Assembly (NCBI RefSeq): GCF_014696385.1
Contig: NZ_JACJQB010000010.1
Location: forward strand, 1 to 64,000
From: Pseudanabaena mucicola FACHB-723
GTDB lineage: Bacteria > Cyanobacteriota > Cyanobacteriia > Pseudanabaenales > Pseudanabaenaceae
Direction: 5' to 3'
Length of the DNA stretch: 64,000 bases
Both the position numbers and the translations under genes were made by a program. Each line of letters begins with the position of its first letter. Within the stretch, counting starts at the first letter, position 1. The notes under the pieces were generated by a model that saw nothing but the letters and a program-made list of their open reading frames with translations, did not search any database and was not told where the DNA came from. Positions 35,813 to 45,829 of this stretch are shown here, piece after piece.

Positions 35813-38800
35813 ATGTACATTAAAAACGTAGAACTTACCAGATTTAAGTCCTTTGGCTCGACCACCTCGATCCCCCTTTTGCAAGGATTCACCGTTGTTT
35901 CAGGGCCTAACGGCTCTGGCAAATCCAACATCCTTGACGCGCTACTGTTTGCGCTAGGACTAGCAGGCTCTAAGGGGATGCGTGCCGATCGACTGCCCGA
36001 TCTGGTCAACCAAGCCCATAGTAAGAAAGGGCGAATGGTAGAGGCGAGTGTGATTGTCACCTTTGCTTTGGAAGCAGCAGAAATCACTGCACTACAGGCT
36101 GAAGGCGTAGAAATCCCTACCGCCGAGGGGCAGGTCGTTGGCGAATGGACAGTGATGCGAAAGCTGCGGGTGACCAGTCAAGGTACTTATACTTCTACCT
36201 ATTACATCAACGGCACACCCTGTAATTTAAGTGAATTGCATGAGCAGCTCGCCAAATTTCGGATCTATCCCGAAGGCTATAACGTGGTGTTGCAGGGGGA
36301 TGTCACGGGCATCATCTCGATGAACTCTCGCGAACGACGAGAAATCATTGATGAATTGGCGGGTGTGGGTGAGTTCGATCGCAAAATTACAACGGCAAAA
36401 AATAAATTAGATGATGTAAAAGCCCAAGAAGAAAGATTTCGGATTGTGGAGCAGGAATTAATTGCCAACAAAGAGAAACTTAAGGGCGATCGCGTTAAGG
36501 CGGAAAAATATAAAGCCCTGCGTTTAGAATATGAACAAATGGAAGCATCGGAAGTGGTGCTGCAACAACGAGACATCCTATATCAACAATCGGTTCGCAA
36601 TGTTGAGTTACTGAATAATCAAGACCAGTGCCAGAACCTAGAAAAAGCCTTAACTGAGATCGCGCAAGTGATTGATGCAGGCACAGTTCAGCTTAATGAA
36701 TTAAGCGATCGCGTGCATACCCTTGGCGAAGAAGAATATCTATCAGTTTCTAGTAATTTATCAGGACAACAGGCCGAGCTGCGCGGCTTACAGCGTCAAC
36801 AACAATCGTTAACCAGTGCCTATCAAAACAACCAAAACCATATTGTCAGCACGCAAGAAGAGATTGATCATCTTTTAAAAGAAGCTGCATCCTTAGAGTC
36901 ACAAAAAAGCCTTAAAGAAGAAGCGGTAGTCGTTACTGAAAAATCGCGGGATCAACAGTTGGCAATTGTCTCCCAATACCGTAAAGAAGTCCAAGCAATT
37001 GCCTCCGCCTCCTCGGATTGGGTGCGCCAACAAACCCAAATCAGGCAAGATGTTGATAGCCTTCAGAGTGAACTCGATCCGCAAAAGCAAGAGCAAACCA
37101 GACTTAGAGAAGTTCTCAATCAGCGATCGCTGCAATTAGATTCTCAAGAGCGGGAGCTACAGGAAATTCTTGCAGGAGAGGGTCGCTATGCCGTAGATAT
37201 GCTGTCCAATCAGTCCCTAGAAGATGCTTTGCGTCTGCAAGAAGCAGAAGTGAGTGGCGCGGAATCTTTGGTGCAGACCCTTGCCAAAAATTTGGCTGAA
37301 GCACAGTTAGAAGTGCAACTGCAAAATGAAACCATTGAACGGATTACACAAGAGCAGCGCGTCAAAACCCGTCAACTTGATAAGTTAGAAGCGCAAGTTC
37401 AAGCTAGTCGTGAAGTCCAAGGCACTAGAGCCTCGCAGGTTGTCATCGAATCAAACCTATCGGGTGTGTATGGACTAGTCGCGCAATTGGGACTAGTCGA
37501 ACCTCGCTATCAATTAGCACTAGAAATTTGTGCAGGTGGACGATTAGGGAACTTGGTTGTAGAAGATGATCAAGTTGCCGCCGAAGCGATCGCCTTACTC
37601 AAAAAAGAAAGAGCTGGACGAGCGACTTTCCTGCCTTTAAATAAATTACAGTCCGCCCGATTCCCATCTCGTAAAGAAGCTCAAAAACTCGGTGCGATTG
37701 ACTATGCCTTTAATCTGGTCACCTATGAAGATCGCTACCAAGATGTATTTTCCTTTGTGTTTGGTAATACGCTGGTATTCGAACATCTCGACCAAGCGCG
37801 ATTTCACATCGGTAAATATCGCATGGTCACCCTTGAAGGTGAAATTCTCGAAACATCAGGGGCAATGACGGGTGGCAGCTCGCCCAATCACACGAGTTTA
37901 CATTTTGGCACTTCTACACCCACTGAGTCAGCAGAGACAAAGCAACTGCGTGATCGCCTCATGGAAATCGATCAAATGCTTGCCAGACTCAATCAAAGGT
38001 TAAGGGGCGCATTAACAGGGATTGCTAAATACGAAGAGCAACTACAAGTTGCCCGAACTACGCATCGTGAATCGCAGCTAAAACGCGATCGCATTTATGA
38101 GCAAATTGAACGCAATAGTCGCGATCGCAATCGTCTCCAAGCTCAAATCCAACAAACCCGTTCTGCGATCGAAATTGGGCAAGCCCAGCTGAGTACCCTC
38201 GATGGGAATATTGCCGAAATTGAAGCAAAATTATTGGTAAAGCGTGCCGAACTAGCCGAACTCGAAAAGTCGGGAACCCATAGTCGTTGGTTACAGGCTC
38301 AGGATGCCTTACAGGGTCAAGAAGCCCTTCTAAATACTGCGGAGATTGAACTAAGAACGGCTAAACAACAACTAGGAGAATTAGAAAATCAGCATAAATT
38401 AGCTCTCGAAAAAATGGCACAGCGACAAACTCGCTTACAGGAGTTACGCAGTACCCAATCGGAATTAATTAACAGTACCTCGCAAGTCCAGAATCAAATT
38501 AAGCAAACTGAGCAAGCGATTGTCTCCTATCAGTCTCGACTGGATGTGCTGGAGCAAACCATTGGTGCAGCCAAGCAAGAACGGGACTCCGTAGAGCGTT
38601 CACTCCGCGCTCAGCAACAACAACAGCATCAGCAACAATGGCAGTTGCAAAAAAATCGGGAACGGCAACTTGAATTAGAACAACAACTTGCCCAGTTTGC
38701 TGAACAACTAGAACAACTGGAGCTACCTGATCCATTGCCTGAAGTCCCCGAAACCATGACCCTTGAGCAGTTGCAACTAGAGCAACGTCGTTTGCTCAAG

Positions 38801-39409
38801 CGGATTCAGTCGATGGAGCCTGTCAATATGATGGCAATCACCGAATACGAGGCAACTGCCGAGCGGCTTGATGAATTGAGCAACCGCCTAGAAACCCTCA
38901 ATCAAGAACGCACGGAACTTTTAATTAGGATTGAGAATTTCACGACATTACGGCAACGCGCTTTTATGCAAGCCTTCGATGCGGTAAATGAACATTTCAA
39001 AGAAATCTTTGCCGAATTGTCGGATGGTGATGGCTATTTGCAGTTAGAAAATCCTAACGCGCCGCTCAGTGGTGGCTTGACCCTAGTGGCTCACCCCAAA
39101 GGCAAGCCTGTGCAGCACCTCGCATCCATGTCTGGGGGCGAGAAATCCCTCACTGCCCTTAGTTTTATTTTTGCGCTCCAACGCTATCGTCCATCACCTT
39201 TCTATGCCTTTGATGAAGTCGATATGTTTCTCGATGGGGCAAATGTGGAACGCCTCTCAAAAATGGTACGTAAGCAAGCCAATCTCGCACAATTTATCGT
39301 AGTCAGCCTGCGCCGCCCCATGATCGAAGCATCAGAGCGCACGATCGGTGTAACTCAAGCACGCGGCGAGCATACGCAAGTGTTGGGATTAGAATTGCGA
39401 TCGGTTTAA
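35813..39409 (+). CDS. smc: Chromosome segregation protein SMC
   Basis: A 1198-residue SMC ATPase that organises and segregates chromosomes. The N-terminal head has Walker A GPNGSGKSNILDAL (about 33-46). Two long coiled coils flank the hinge (about 545-660, GVYGLVAQLGLVEPRYQLAL). The C-terminal head has the signature SMSGGEKSLTAL and Walker B FYAFDEVDMFLD. Length is typical. The ScpA/ScpB partners are not in the window. Confidence 0.96.
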   Translation: MYIKNVELTRFKSFGSTTSIPLLQGFTVVSGPNGSGKSNILDALLFALGLAGSKGMRADRLPDLVNQAHSKKGRMVEASVIVTFALEAAEITALQAEGVEIPTAEGQVVGEWTVMRKLRVTSQGTYTSTYYINGTPCNLSELHEQLAKFRIYPEGYNVVLQGDVTGIISMNSRERREIIDELAGVGEFDRKITTAKNKLDDVKAQEERFRIVEQELIANKEKLKGDRVKAEKYKALRLEYEQMEASEVVLQQRDILYQQSVRNVELLNNQDQCQNLEKALTEIAQVIDAGTVQLNELSDRVHTLGEEEYLSVSSNLSGQQAELRGLQRQQQSLTSAYQNNQNHIVSTQEEIDHLLKEAASLESQKSLKEEAVVVTEKSRDQQLAIVSQYRKEVQAIASASSDWVRQQTQIRQDVDSLQSELDPQKQEQTRLREVLNQRSLQLDSQERELQEILAGEGRYAVDMLSNQSLEDALRLQEAEVSGAESLVQTLAKNLAEAQLEVQLQNETIERITQEQRVKTRQLDKLEAQVQASREVQGTRASQVVIESNLSGVYGLVAQLGLVEPRYQLALEICAGGRLGNLVVEDDQVAAEAIALLKKERAGRATFLPLNKLQSARFPSRKEAQKLGAIDYAFNLVTYEDRYQDVFSFVFGNTLVFEHLDQARFHIGKYRMVTLEGEILETSGAMTGGSSPNHTSLHFGTSTPTESAETKQLRDRLMEIDQMLARLNQRLRGALTGIAKYEEQLQVARTTHRESQLKRDRIYEQIERNSRDRNRLQAQIQQTRSAIEIGQAQLSTLDGNIAEIEAKLLVKRAELAELEKSGTHSRWLQAQDALQGQEALLNTAEIELRTAKQQLGELENQHKLALEKMAQRQTRLQELRSTQSELINSTSQVQNQIKQTEQAIVSYQSRLDVLEQTIGAAKQERDSVERSLRAQQQQQHQQQWQLQKNRERQLELEQQLAQFAEQLEQLELPDPLPEVPETMTLEQLQLEQRRLLKRIQSMEPVNMMAITEYEATAERLDELSNRLETLNQERTELLIRIENFTTLRQRAFMQAFDAVNEHFKEIFAELSDGDGYLQLENPNAPLSGGLTLVAHPKGKPVQHLASMSGGEKSLTALSFIFALQRYRPSPFYAFDEVDMFLDGANVERLSKMVRKQANLAQFIVVSLRRPMIEASERTIGVTQARGEHTQVLGLELRSV

Positions 39410-39445
39410 AACAAAAAAAGCTGGCTTAGCCAACTTTTTTGTTTT
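39408..39445. terminator. Hairpin terminator, GC-TTA-GC loop
   Basis: Imperfect stem of about 17 bp around a TTA loop, beginning inside the smc stop codon and ending at the stop codon of the convergent DUF3318 gene. A- and T-tracts on both sides suggest bidirectional termination. Confidence 0.75.
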
Positions 39446-39446
39446 T

Positions 39447-40076
39447 TCAGTTTTCGTAATTGCGTCTTGCTTTGTTAGCTTCAGCACGCAGAGCATCTAG
39501 TCTCTTTTCAATTAACGTCCGTGAACGACCTTTAGATACATCACTCAGCATAATCTTGAGCGCACTGCCCAAACTTTTGTATGCCGCAGGTAATGGATAC
39601 CCGTTTCGGACAGCTAGGCGAATTGCCCCTTGGTCAGCTTCGATCAAATTGCGAATATCCTTTTTGCTCGTACCTTTGCGCCATAGTTGAAAACCTGCAA
39701 TACCACAGATTCCTAGAGCGAGGACAAATAGCAAGCCATTCTGTACCCATAGTTCACCCACAGCACCACCTAAACCGATCGCTAGGGCTGCGACCTCCCA
39801 ACCATCTTTGGGGACAGCATCGTTTTGAATGCGGGCGACTTCATGCCAGTACAAAAGATTACGCTGATCTTCAGCCAATCTTTCCCAGCGCACCATATCA
39901 ACTAAAATTACCACCTCATCACCACCCGCTTCTTCACAGGTAATCAATGGGGGGCGGACACCATCAGCGTTAAGCACTTTTACCCATGCCTGCAATTCGG
40001 GCGGCAGCAAATCTTGCAGACGACGGATCTCTGTTCTGGCAAAGGTATTTCGGAGAGAAGAAGTAGGAGATGGCAT
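39447..40076 (-). CDS. DUF3318 domain membrane protein
   Basis: A 209-residue cyanobacterial protein of unknown function. EIRRLQDLLPPELQAWVKV and LLYWHEVARIQND match DUF3318. The middle has two short hydrophobic helices (about 95-135). The C-terminal part is charged and helical. Its convergent placement next to smc is probably incidental. Confidence 0.82.
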   Translation of the reverse strand: MPSPTSSLRNTFARTEIRRLQDLLPPELQAWVKVLNADGVRPPLITCEEAGGDEVVILVDMVRWERLAEDQRNLLYWHEVARIQNDAVPKDGWEVAALAIGLGGAVGELWVQNGLLFVLALGICGIAGFQLWRKGTSKKDIRNLIEADQGAIRLAVRNGYPLPAAYKSLGSALKIMLSDVSKGRSRTLIEKRLDALRAEANKARRNYEN

Positions 40077-40295
40077 GAATCTTCGTCAAAGTTCAGAAGT
40101 TACGAATAGGTAAATATTAGTATAGTCCCTAGTGATTTGTAACTTTGTTAATTTGATATCAGCTTTGGATAGCCTTTCAGGCATATCGCCTGACTTAAAT
40201 CTAAGGGATAATTTTCAGCAAATGAAAATCATCCCTTTAAAAATCAGGTTAAATTGGCTAGAGTGAAAAAATATCCGCTCATTATCAAATCAGCC

Positions 40296-40781
40296 ATGAC
40301 TTGTCCTGTTCCTAAAGATCAACAACCCCTAAATGAATATGTCGAGCTGAAGGAAGCTTTCTTTTATCGTTGGGCAAAGAAAACGCGATCGCAATATTTG
40401 CGCGTTTTATTATTAATGTGGCTAGGCTTCACGATTATATTTTTGCCAGTTGCCATGAGCATTGAGTCACCGAGTCGGCATTTGTGGCAATTTATCTGTG
40501 TGGCGAGTATTGGCGGCAGTGTGGGCTTGATTTTACCCGTATTGCTCATGCTATCGGGATGGAATCATGTGAAACAACGCCTTGATAGTGCCAAGATTTT
40601 TTATGAAGAATCGGGTTGGTATGACGGACAAACATGGGAAAAGCCTGAAGCTGACCTCGCTAAGGATCGGCTCCTAGTTGCCTATGAAATCAAGCCTGTG
40701 GTCAACCGATTGCAAAAAACTTTGTTAGGAATTGTGGGTTTCCTGATTCTGAGTTTAGGTAGTTTAAAGGTTTGGGGTTAA
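40296..40781 (+). CDS. CGLD27 family protein (DUF1230)
   Basis: A 161-residue membrane protein of the CGLD27/DUF1230 family conserved in cyanobacteria and plastids. CPVPKDQQPLNEYVELKEAFFYRW at the start is diagnostic (given here as one block of the family). Transmembrane segments fall at about 40-60, 68-90 and 140-158. Function is unclear, although the plant homologue is linked to photosynthesis and iron status. The frame reaches a TTG at 40254, but the ATG at 40296 places the conserved block at the N-terminus as in homologues. Confidence 0.8.
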   Translation: MTCPVPKDQQPLNEYVELKEAFFYRWAKKTRSQYLRVLLLMWLGFTIIFLPVAMSIESPSRHLWQFICVASIGGSVGLILPVLLMLSGWNHVKQRLDSAKIFYEESGWYDGQTWEKPEADLAKDRLLVAYEIKPVVNRLQKTLLGIVGFLILSLGSLKVWG

Positions 40782-40782
40782 C

Positions 40783-40829
40783 CTAATAAAAAAGCGCCAC
40801 CTGCGATGCAGGTGGCGCTTTTTTATTAG
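40783..40829. terminator. 22-bp hairpin terminator, GC-GAT-GC loop
   Basis: Perfect arms 40783-40804 and 40808-40829 around GAT, two nucleotides after the CGLD27 stop. Confidence 0.9.
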
Positions 40830-40954
40830 TTACCATCCTTTGGGTGAAGTCATTTTGCGCTGCAATGCTTAACATATGTTTACAACCAAATAAATCTAAA
40901 GCAAATCTGCAATGCAGCAAAGACTTTAGATTCAGAGATGCTGAGGCAAAGACT

Positions 40955-41311
40955 ATGACCGTTTTAGACAAATATTTTGAACTTTCCGATCGCGCTAGTG
41001 TTGATGAAGGCGCATTTAACGCATTGGTAGAATTGTTTGCGGAACAAGCCGAAGTTCAACCTGCGGGGGCGCGTAAAGTGGTGGGCAGAGATGCGATCGC
41101 AAATTTATATCGGCAATTTTTTCAATCCTATTCAGGAATGAACAGGGTCTGGACAACCAGAAAGACAGAGAATGGACTAGAAGCTATTTGGGCAGTCGCA
41201 GGCAAACGCAACAGTGGCGAACTATTCGCCATGCAAGGCCGACATATTGCCGAAGTGGATGCCCAAGGCAAAATCTACGCATTAGAAGTTCATGTCTCCA
41301 CAGCTACTTAA
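40955..41311 (+). CDS. NTF2-like/SnoaL-type protein
   Basis: A 118-residue protein of the NTF2-like cone-shaped fold: VLDKYFELSDRASVDEGAFNALVELFAEQAEVQP, VVGRDAIANLYRQFFQSY and a C-terminal beta sheet. These can be enzymes or ligand-binding proteins, and the role is unknown. The frame is open from 40844, but the ATG at 40955 matches the fold start and has GAGG upstream. It overlaps folC by 20 nt. Confidence 0.75.
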   Translation: MTVLDKYFELSDRASVDEGAFNALVELFAEQAEVQPAGARKVVGRDAIANLYRQFFQSYSGMNRVWTTRKTENGLEAIWAVAGKRNSGELFAMQGRHIAEVDAQGKIYALEVHVSTAT

Positions 41312-42554
41312 TCAATCAACCGACGCATATCTGGCTAGCTTTGAGCAGTTTGGTATTCATTTAGGTTTAGACCGCATCCATCAATTGCTCAATGCTCTGG
41401 GCAATCCCCATCAACGGGTTCCCGTCATTCATGTGGCAGGCACAAACGGCAAAGGCTCGGTTTGTGCCTTTTTGCTGTCAATTTTGCAAGCAGCAGGCTA
41501 TCGGGTCGGGCGCTACACCTCCCCCCATTTACTGGATTGGCGGGAGCGCATCACCATCAATGGAGTATGGATTAGTGATCAAGATCTAGGCAAAGCTTTA
41601 AGTGCAGTCCAAAATGCGATCGCACCTGAATTTCCCCCCACCCAGTTTGAAGTAATTACCGCCGCGATGTGGTGGTATTTTGCCGAGCAGCAAGTTGATA
41701 TTGCCATCATCGAAACAGGTTTAGGCGGCAGACTTGACGCAACCAATGTTTGCGATCATCCCCTTGTTTGTGCAATTACCTCGATTGGTTTAGACCATTG
41801 CCAACAGTTGGGCAATACTTTGGGGGCGATCGCCTCAGAAAAAGCAGGAATTATGAAGCCGCAATGTCCTGTGGTTATGGCGGGGGGTGAGCCTGATGCG
41901 ATCGCAGTTTTACAGGCAAGATCCGCAGATTTACAATCTCCCGTCACTTGGGTTAGTTCCGCAAAGCGCACTACCACGGGGGCAAGCTGGCAAGGTTTTG
42001 AGTATCCTTTACCGCTATTAGGAAACCATCAACTGATCAATTCGGCGATCGCGATCGCCGTTATTCAATCCTTACAAAGTCAAGGCTGGCAAATTAGCCG
42101 TGATGCCATCATCACAGGCATGGCAAACACCCAGTGGGCGGGACGGTTGCAATGGATAGAGTTGCAATTACAGGGCAAATCTCAAAAAATATTGATTGAC
42201 GGGGCGCATAATGTGGCGGCGGCGAAATATCTGCGCCAATTTGTTGATGAGGCGTTCCCCAGTCAACGCAAGCGCTGGGTAGTTGGCATCCTTAACACTA
42301 AGGATCAATCAGGCATCCTCAAGGAAATTTTGCATCCCGATGATTTATTTTTTCCAGTCCCAGTATCTAGCCCTGCCACCACAGAGCCGCAATCCTTAGC
42401 CAAAATTGCCACCGCCATCCTCAAAACCACGCCGCAAGCCTATAACAGCTTGCCATTGGGACTAGAGACAGCCTTTGATGACATTGGCGACGACATCGTG
42501 ATTCTTTGTGGATCACTTTATCTGGTTGGTGAATTTTTAGCCAAACAAAACTGA
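41292..42554 (+). CDS. folC: Folylpolyglutamate synthase / dihydrofolate synthase
   Basis: A 420-residue Mur-ligase-family enzyme that adds glutamates to folates, and possibly glutamate to dihydropteroate. The ATP loop VAGTNGKGSVCAFLL starts near residue 47. RYTSPHLLDWRERI and ETGLGGRLDATNV are the family signatures, and VLNTKDQ-like GILNTKDQSG lies in the C-terminal domain. Its start lies inside the NTF2-like gene, so translation is coupled. Confidence 0.93.
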   Translation: MSPQLLNQSTDAYLASFEQFGIHLGLDRIHQLLNALGNPHQRVPVIHVAGTNGKGSVCAFLLSILQAAGYRVGRYTSPHLLDWRERITINGVWISDQDLGKALSAVQNAIAPEFPPTQFEVITAAMWWYFAEQQVDIAIIETGLGGRLDATNVCDHPLVCAITSIGLDHCQQLGNTLGAIASEKAGIMKPQCPVVMAGGEPDAIAVLQARSADLQSPVTWVSSAKRTTTGASWQGFEYPLPLLGNHQLINSAIAIAVIQSLQSQGWQISRDAIITGMANTQWAGRLQWIELQLQGKSQKILIDGAHNVAAAKYLRQFVDEAFPSQRKRWVVGILNTKDQSGILKEILHPDDLFFPVPVSSPATTEPQSLAKIATAILKTTPQAYNSLPLGLETAFDDIGDDIVILCGSLYLVGEFLAKQN

Positions 42555-42585
42555 CGAGATGCGGCGCTTTGCGCCGCATCTCGTC
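42553..42585. terminator. Hairpin terminator, GC-TTT-GC loop
   Basis: Perfect 15-bp arms (42553-42567 and 42571-42585). It starts inside the folC stop codon and reaches the hisC stop at 42585, thus spans the whole 30-nt gap between two convergent genes. It shares the GCGGCGCTTTGCGCCGC core. Confidence 0.9.
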
Positions 42586-43631
42586 TACAAGTTACCCAAA
42601 GCCTCTATCAAAGCTTGGTTCTGCTCATCAGTGCCAACCGTAATCCGCAACTTATCCGCCAGTCCCTCCTGATTGAAATAGCGCACCAAAATACCTAATT
42701 CCTTTAGTTTTAAATAAATTTCCGCAGCATTGCCCTTTGCAGGAGTTGCCAATACAAAATTGCCATGGGACTCAAAAACCTTAAAGCCAAGATTTCTCAG
42801 ATCCTTGGTCAATTGCGATCGCGAAATTTTGACTTTTTCAGCACAATCCTGCTTATAGGATTGGTCACGCATCGCCGCCGTCCCCATCGAAATTGCGATC
42901 GCATCGATGTTATAGCTATCCTTGACCTTAAATAATCCCGCCAAAAGCTGCGGCTTCGCAATCCCAAACCCTAGTCTTAAGCCAGCCAAAGAGTATCCCT
43001 TCGACAAAGTGCGTAACACAATCACATTGTCAAATTCCTTAACTAGCTCTAGAGCCGAACCTTCCGCAAAATCTACATAGGCTTCATCAATAACCACAAT
43101 CCCTGACACTAGCCGCGCCAATTGGCGTAAATCCGCCAAAGGTACAACATGCCCTGATGGGCTATTGGGTGAAGCAATAAAGGTAACTGCACCATTAGCC
43201 GCCACCAACTGTTCGATGGGTAACTGAAAATTATCACCATAGGGAACCTCCACCACCTCCGCAGGTTGCATTGCCGAGAGCGTCCGATACAACACATAGG
43301 TTGGCATCGGGTAAACCACTTTCCGCTCAAAACCTTCCGCACAGGCTCGAATCAAAATATTCAGCACATCATCGCTACCATTACCAACAATCACCCAATC
43401 CGCAGGCACACCCATGACCTCACTGACTGCCTGACAAAACTCATGGGCAAAGGGGTCAGGATAGCGGCGCAAAGCATCACTATCGATATTTTGTAAAGCT
43501 GCGATCACTTTTGGTGAAGGTGGATAGGGATTTTCGTTGGTATTTAGTTTAATAACTTTGATCCCAGACTTTGGCTGTTCCCCCGGAACATAGCCAGTCA
43601 TTGCATCAATAGCGGGGCGAAAATAGCTCAT
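42585..43631 (-). CDS. hisC: Histidinol-phosphate aminotransferase
   Basis: A 348-residue fold-type I PLP aminotransferase acting in histidine synthesis (imidazole acetol-phosphate to histidinol-phosphate). KLNTNENPYPPSPKV is the HisC N-terminal signature. VGNGSDDVLNIL binds the cofactor phosphate. The Schiff-base lysine is in TLSKGYSLAGLRLGF. Length is normal. Related aromatic aminotransferases are possible but less likely given TNENPYPP. Confidence 0.92.
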   Translation of the reverse strand: MSYFRPAIDAMTGYVPGEQPKSGIKVIKLNTNENPYPPSPKVIAALQNIDSDALRRYPDPFAHEFCQAVSEVMGVPADWVIVGNGSDDVLNILIRACAEGFERKVVYPMPTYVLYRTLSAMQPAEVVEVPYGDNFQLPIEQLVAANGAVTFIASPNSPSGHVVPLADLRQLARLVSGIVVIDEAYVDFAEGSALELVKEFDNVIVLRTLSKGYSLAGLRLGFGIAKPQLLAGLFKVKDSYNIDAIAISMGTAAMRDQSYKQDCAEKVKISRSQLTKDLRNLGFKVFESHGNFVLATPAKGNAAEIYLKLKELGILVRYFNQEGLADKLRITVGTDEQNQALIEALGNL

Positions 43632-43683
43632 AGCTCAAGGTGGAAATTTATGTCAGGTCTATCATTGTATCTCAATCATCCTC

Positions 43684-43718
43684 AAGCAAAAGGGGACGCT
43701 ATGCGTCCCCTTTTGCTT
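43684..43718. terminator. Hairpin terminator, GC-TAT-GC loop
   Basis: Perfect 16-bp arms (43684-43699 and 43703-43718) around TAT, located just past the stop codon of the minus-strand LysR gene at 43717. Confidence 0.88.
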
Positions 43719-44646
43719 AAGTAGCTTTATCTCGGAAAACTGGCAAGACCTCATTACAAAAAGCCTCCGTTGCCTTAGAGCGATAACGATTAGGATTACG
43801 AATTTGTAATAACATCCGCTTGATCACCACCCCATCAATCCGCATTTGCTGCAATGCTCCCATCTGCAACTCCTTCTCGATCGCAGTTACCGACAAAAAT
43901 GCTGCCCCCAACCCTGCCTGTACTGCATTTTTAATCGCCTCAATCGAATTTAACTCCATTGCGATCGCTAATTGCCTCGGATCAACCCCACTATCAAGTA
44001 GCACCCGATCAATTGCCTTACGAATCGTTGATTGCGAATCGAGCGTAATAAATTGCAATTTATACAACTCTTCAATCGGCAAAGCTCCTGCCTGAGCCAG
44101 TGGATGCGAAGTCGGCAAAATTAGGGCTAGCTCATCTTCAGCATAGGGTGTAATCTCTAATGAGTCGTGTAAATCCGCAGGAATTTCTCCACCAATAATC
44201 GCTAAATCCACCTGTCCATTAGCAACACTCCATGCCGTTCGCCTTGTAGAATGAACATGGAGCTGCACTGAGACTTCTGGGTATTTCTTACGAAACAACC
44301 CGATCATTTGTGGCATTAAATAGGTTCCTGTCGTTTGACTAGCACCTATAATTAGAGTCCCACCATTGAGATTTTGTAAATCATCAATGGCACGACAAGT
44401 CTCTTGGCAAAGGCTTAAAATGCGATCACCATAGGAAAGCAATAACTGTCCAGCCTCTGTTAACTGTGCTCTTCTGCCCCCACGATCAAACAAAGGTACA
44501 TCGAGCTGTCGCTCTAGATGCTGCACTTGTAAACTAACGGCGGGTTGAGACACATACAGGCTATCGGCGGCGCGTTTAAAGCTACCCTCAGCAGCGATCG
44601 CCTTGAGAATGCGTAATTGGTCTAGGGTGAACGGTATGTCGATCAT
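43717..44646 (-). CDS. rbcR: LysR-family regulator, RbcR type
   Basis: A 309-residue LysR-type regulator. The DNA-binding domain [37 protein letters not shown] (read in parts) is nearly the textbook sequence of RbcR/Ycf30. The effector domain starts [18 protein letters not shown]. RbcR activates RuBisCO operon genes and responds to carbon/redox metabolites. The start is 19 nt from the divergent gene at 44666, an unusually short gap. Relatives NdhR and CmpR differ in the N-terminal block. Confidence 0.88.
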   Translation of the reverse strand: MIDIPFTLDQLRILKAIAAEGSFKRAADSLYVSQPAVSLQVQHLERQLDVPLFDRGGRRAQLTEAGQLLLSYGDRILSLCQETCRAIDDLQNLNGGTLIIGASQTTGTYLMPQMIGLFRKKYPEVSVQLHVHSTRRTAWSVANGQVDLAIIGGEIPADLHDSLEITPYAEDELALILPTSHPLAQAGALPIEELYKLQFITLDSQSTIRKAIDRVLLDSGVDPRQLAIAMELNSIEAIKNAVQAGLGAAFLSVTAIEKELQMGALQQMRIDGVVIKRMLLQIRNPNRYRSKATEAFCNEVLPVFRDKAT

Positions 44647-44665
44647 AGAAGCAGCGTGAGAAAAG

Positions 44666-45736
44666 ATGAGTCGGGAGGTTATTCAGGATTTCTTGAATTT
44701 AGCAGGAGTTGTGGGGATCGCCCTCACAAATCGCCGTATGCGTCCTTATTTTTACGGATTAGATACCGTATTAGATCGGACAAAGCAAGCATTAGGGCAA
44801 GGAGTTTTACAAGTTGTTGAGAACGTGCCAGAGGGATTTGAGTCATTTGAATTTCACTTTGGAGTTAACACTGTTTTTATTTACAAGCTAAACCATGGAA
44901 TGGTTTTAGTTGTGCTAACAGACAGAGACATCAAAAAAGTTGAGTATCAAGGCGTAATTACCAAAGTCAAATATCTGATTGAAACAGATACTTACAACAC
45001 AGTCGCATACTTTAAGGTTTTATTAGGGGCGGTCACCCAGCATTCTTTACCAAGTTCGAGTTGGAATGAAAACAATAATTCTCCTCCAACTATTGATAAG
45101 CCATCGCCTAGTCCAGCTACGGGAACCCAACAAGTTGCGAGGTCTGCTCCTGTCGCTAGCCCGATTAGCTCCAGTAATATCGATGCACGAGTAGCACCAC
45201 AACAGAATGTATCAGCTACACAAACAGGTATTCCGCAAAGACAAACCCCACAGCCATCTGCTGGTGTCCAAACCCAAAATTCGCCAGCCCAGAACGCTCC
45301 TCAAAGTACCGCCAAACCACAAACACCTCCTACAGCGACGACTCCAACAACTAGGGCTGCTGTCACTACTCAAAGTGTCAGCCCTAGCCCAGTATCAGCG
45401 AAAAATGACCCACAGGACTATAAGTTAGATGAACTTGTGGTCGCCATGAATAAGCTCAGCAGCTTTACGACTCAATATTTAGGTAAAGTTGTAGTCACTA
45501 ATTATTGGAAATCGAGCCGCCCTGATTCCTCTTGGCTGGGTGAGTTTGAGGTAGATCGAAGTGGTCAAGTATCCCACCCCAAACAAACTACAATTGTTTG
45601 CAATCCTGAGCAACTTACACAAATTCATCAATGGGTCTCTGCCTACATAAAACGTTGCAAACAAGTAATCCGTAATTTTGATCAAATGCTAGGTGAAGAT
45701 TGTCTTGATGCAAGACAAAAGCAATTGCTTCTCTAG
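44666..45736 (+). CDS. First gene of a photosystem II assembly-type cluster (slr0149-like, uncertain)
   Basis: A 356-residue protein of unknown function. Residues 1-125 are a compact alpha/beta domain that recalls roadblock/LC7-like folds ([19 protein letters not shown]). A Pro/Gln/Thr/Ser-rich linker covers about 135-250. A conserved C-terminal domain follows ([25 protein letters not shown]). The linker makes it look like two domains on a flexible tether. It leads a run of six plus-strand genes with small gaps and no hairpin until 48517. The slr0149 comparison is from gene context only. Confidence 0.65.
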   Translation: MSREVIQDFLNLAGVVGIALTNRRMRPYFYGLDTVLDRTKQALGQGVLQVVENVPEGFESFEFHFGVNTVFIYKLNHGMVLVVLTDRDIKKVEYQGVITKVKYLIETDTYNTVAYFKVLLGAVTQHSLPSSSWNENNNSPPTIDKPSPSPATGTQQVARSAPVASPISSSNIDARVAPQQNVSATQTGIPQRQTPQPSAGVQTQNSPAQNAPQSTAKPQTPPTATTPTTRAAVTTQSVSPSPVSAKNDPQDYKLDELVVAMNKLSSFTTQYLGKVVVTNYWKSSRPDSSWLGEFEVDRSGQVSHPKQTTIVCNPEQLTQIHQWVSAYIKRCKQVIRNFDQMLGEDCLDARQKQLLL

Positions 45737-45829
45737 GCTTTTTGGCGGAAACTGACTAAAGCCTATACCTTAAATGAGCTAAACTAATCTTTAATACTAA
45801 GGGGAACCATCGCAGAGGCGAGCTAAATA

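Noticed and set aside
40894-40935. Imperfect inverted repeat AATCTAAAG/CTTTAGATT before the NTF2-like gene
   Set aside because: Arms are short with a mismatched interior and it lies just upstream of a start; too weak to call a terminator or riboswitch.
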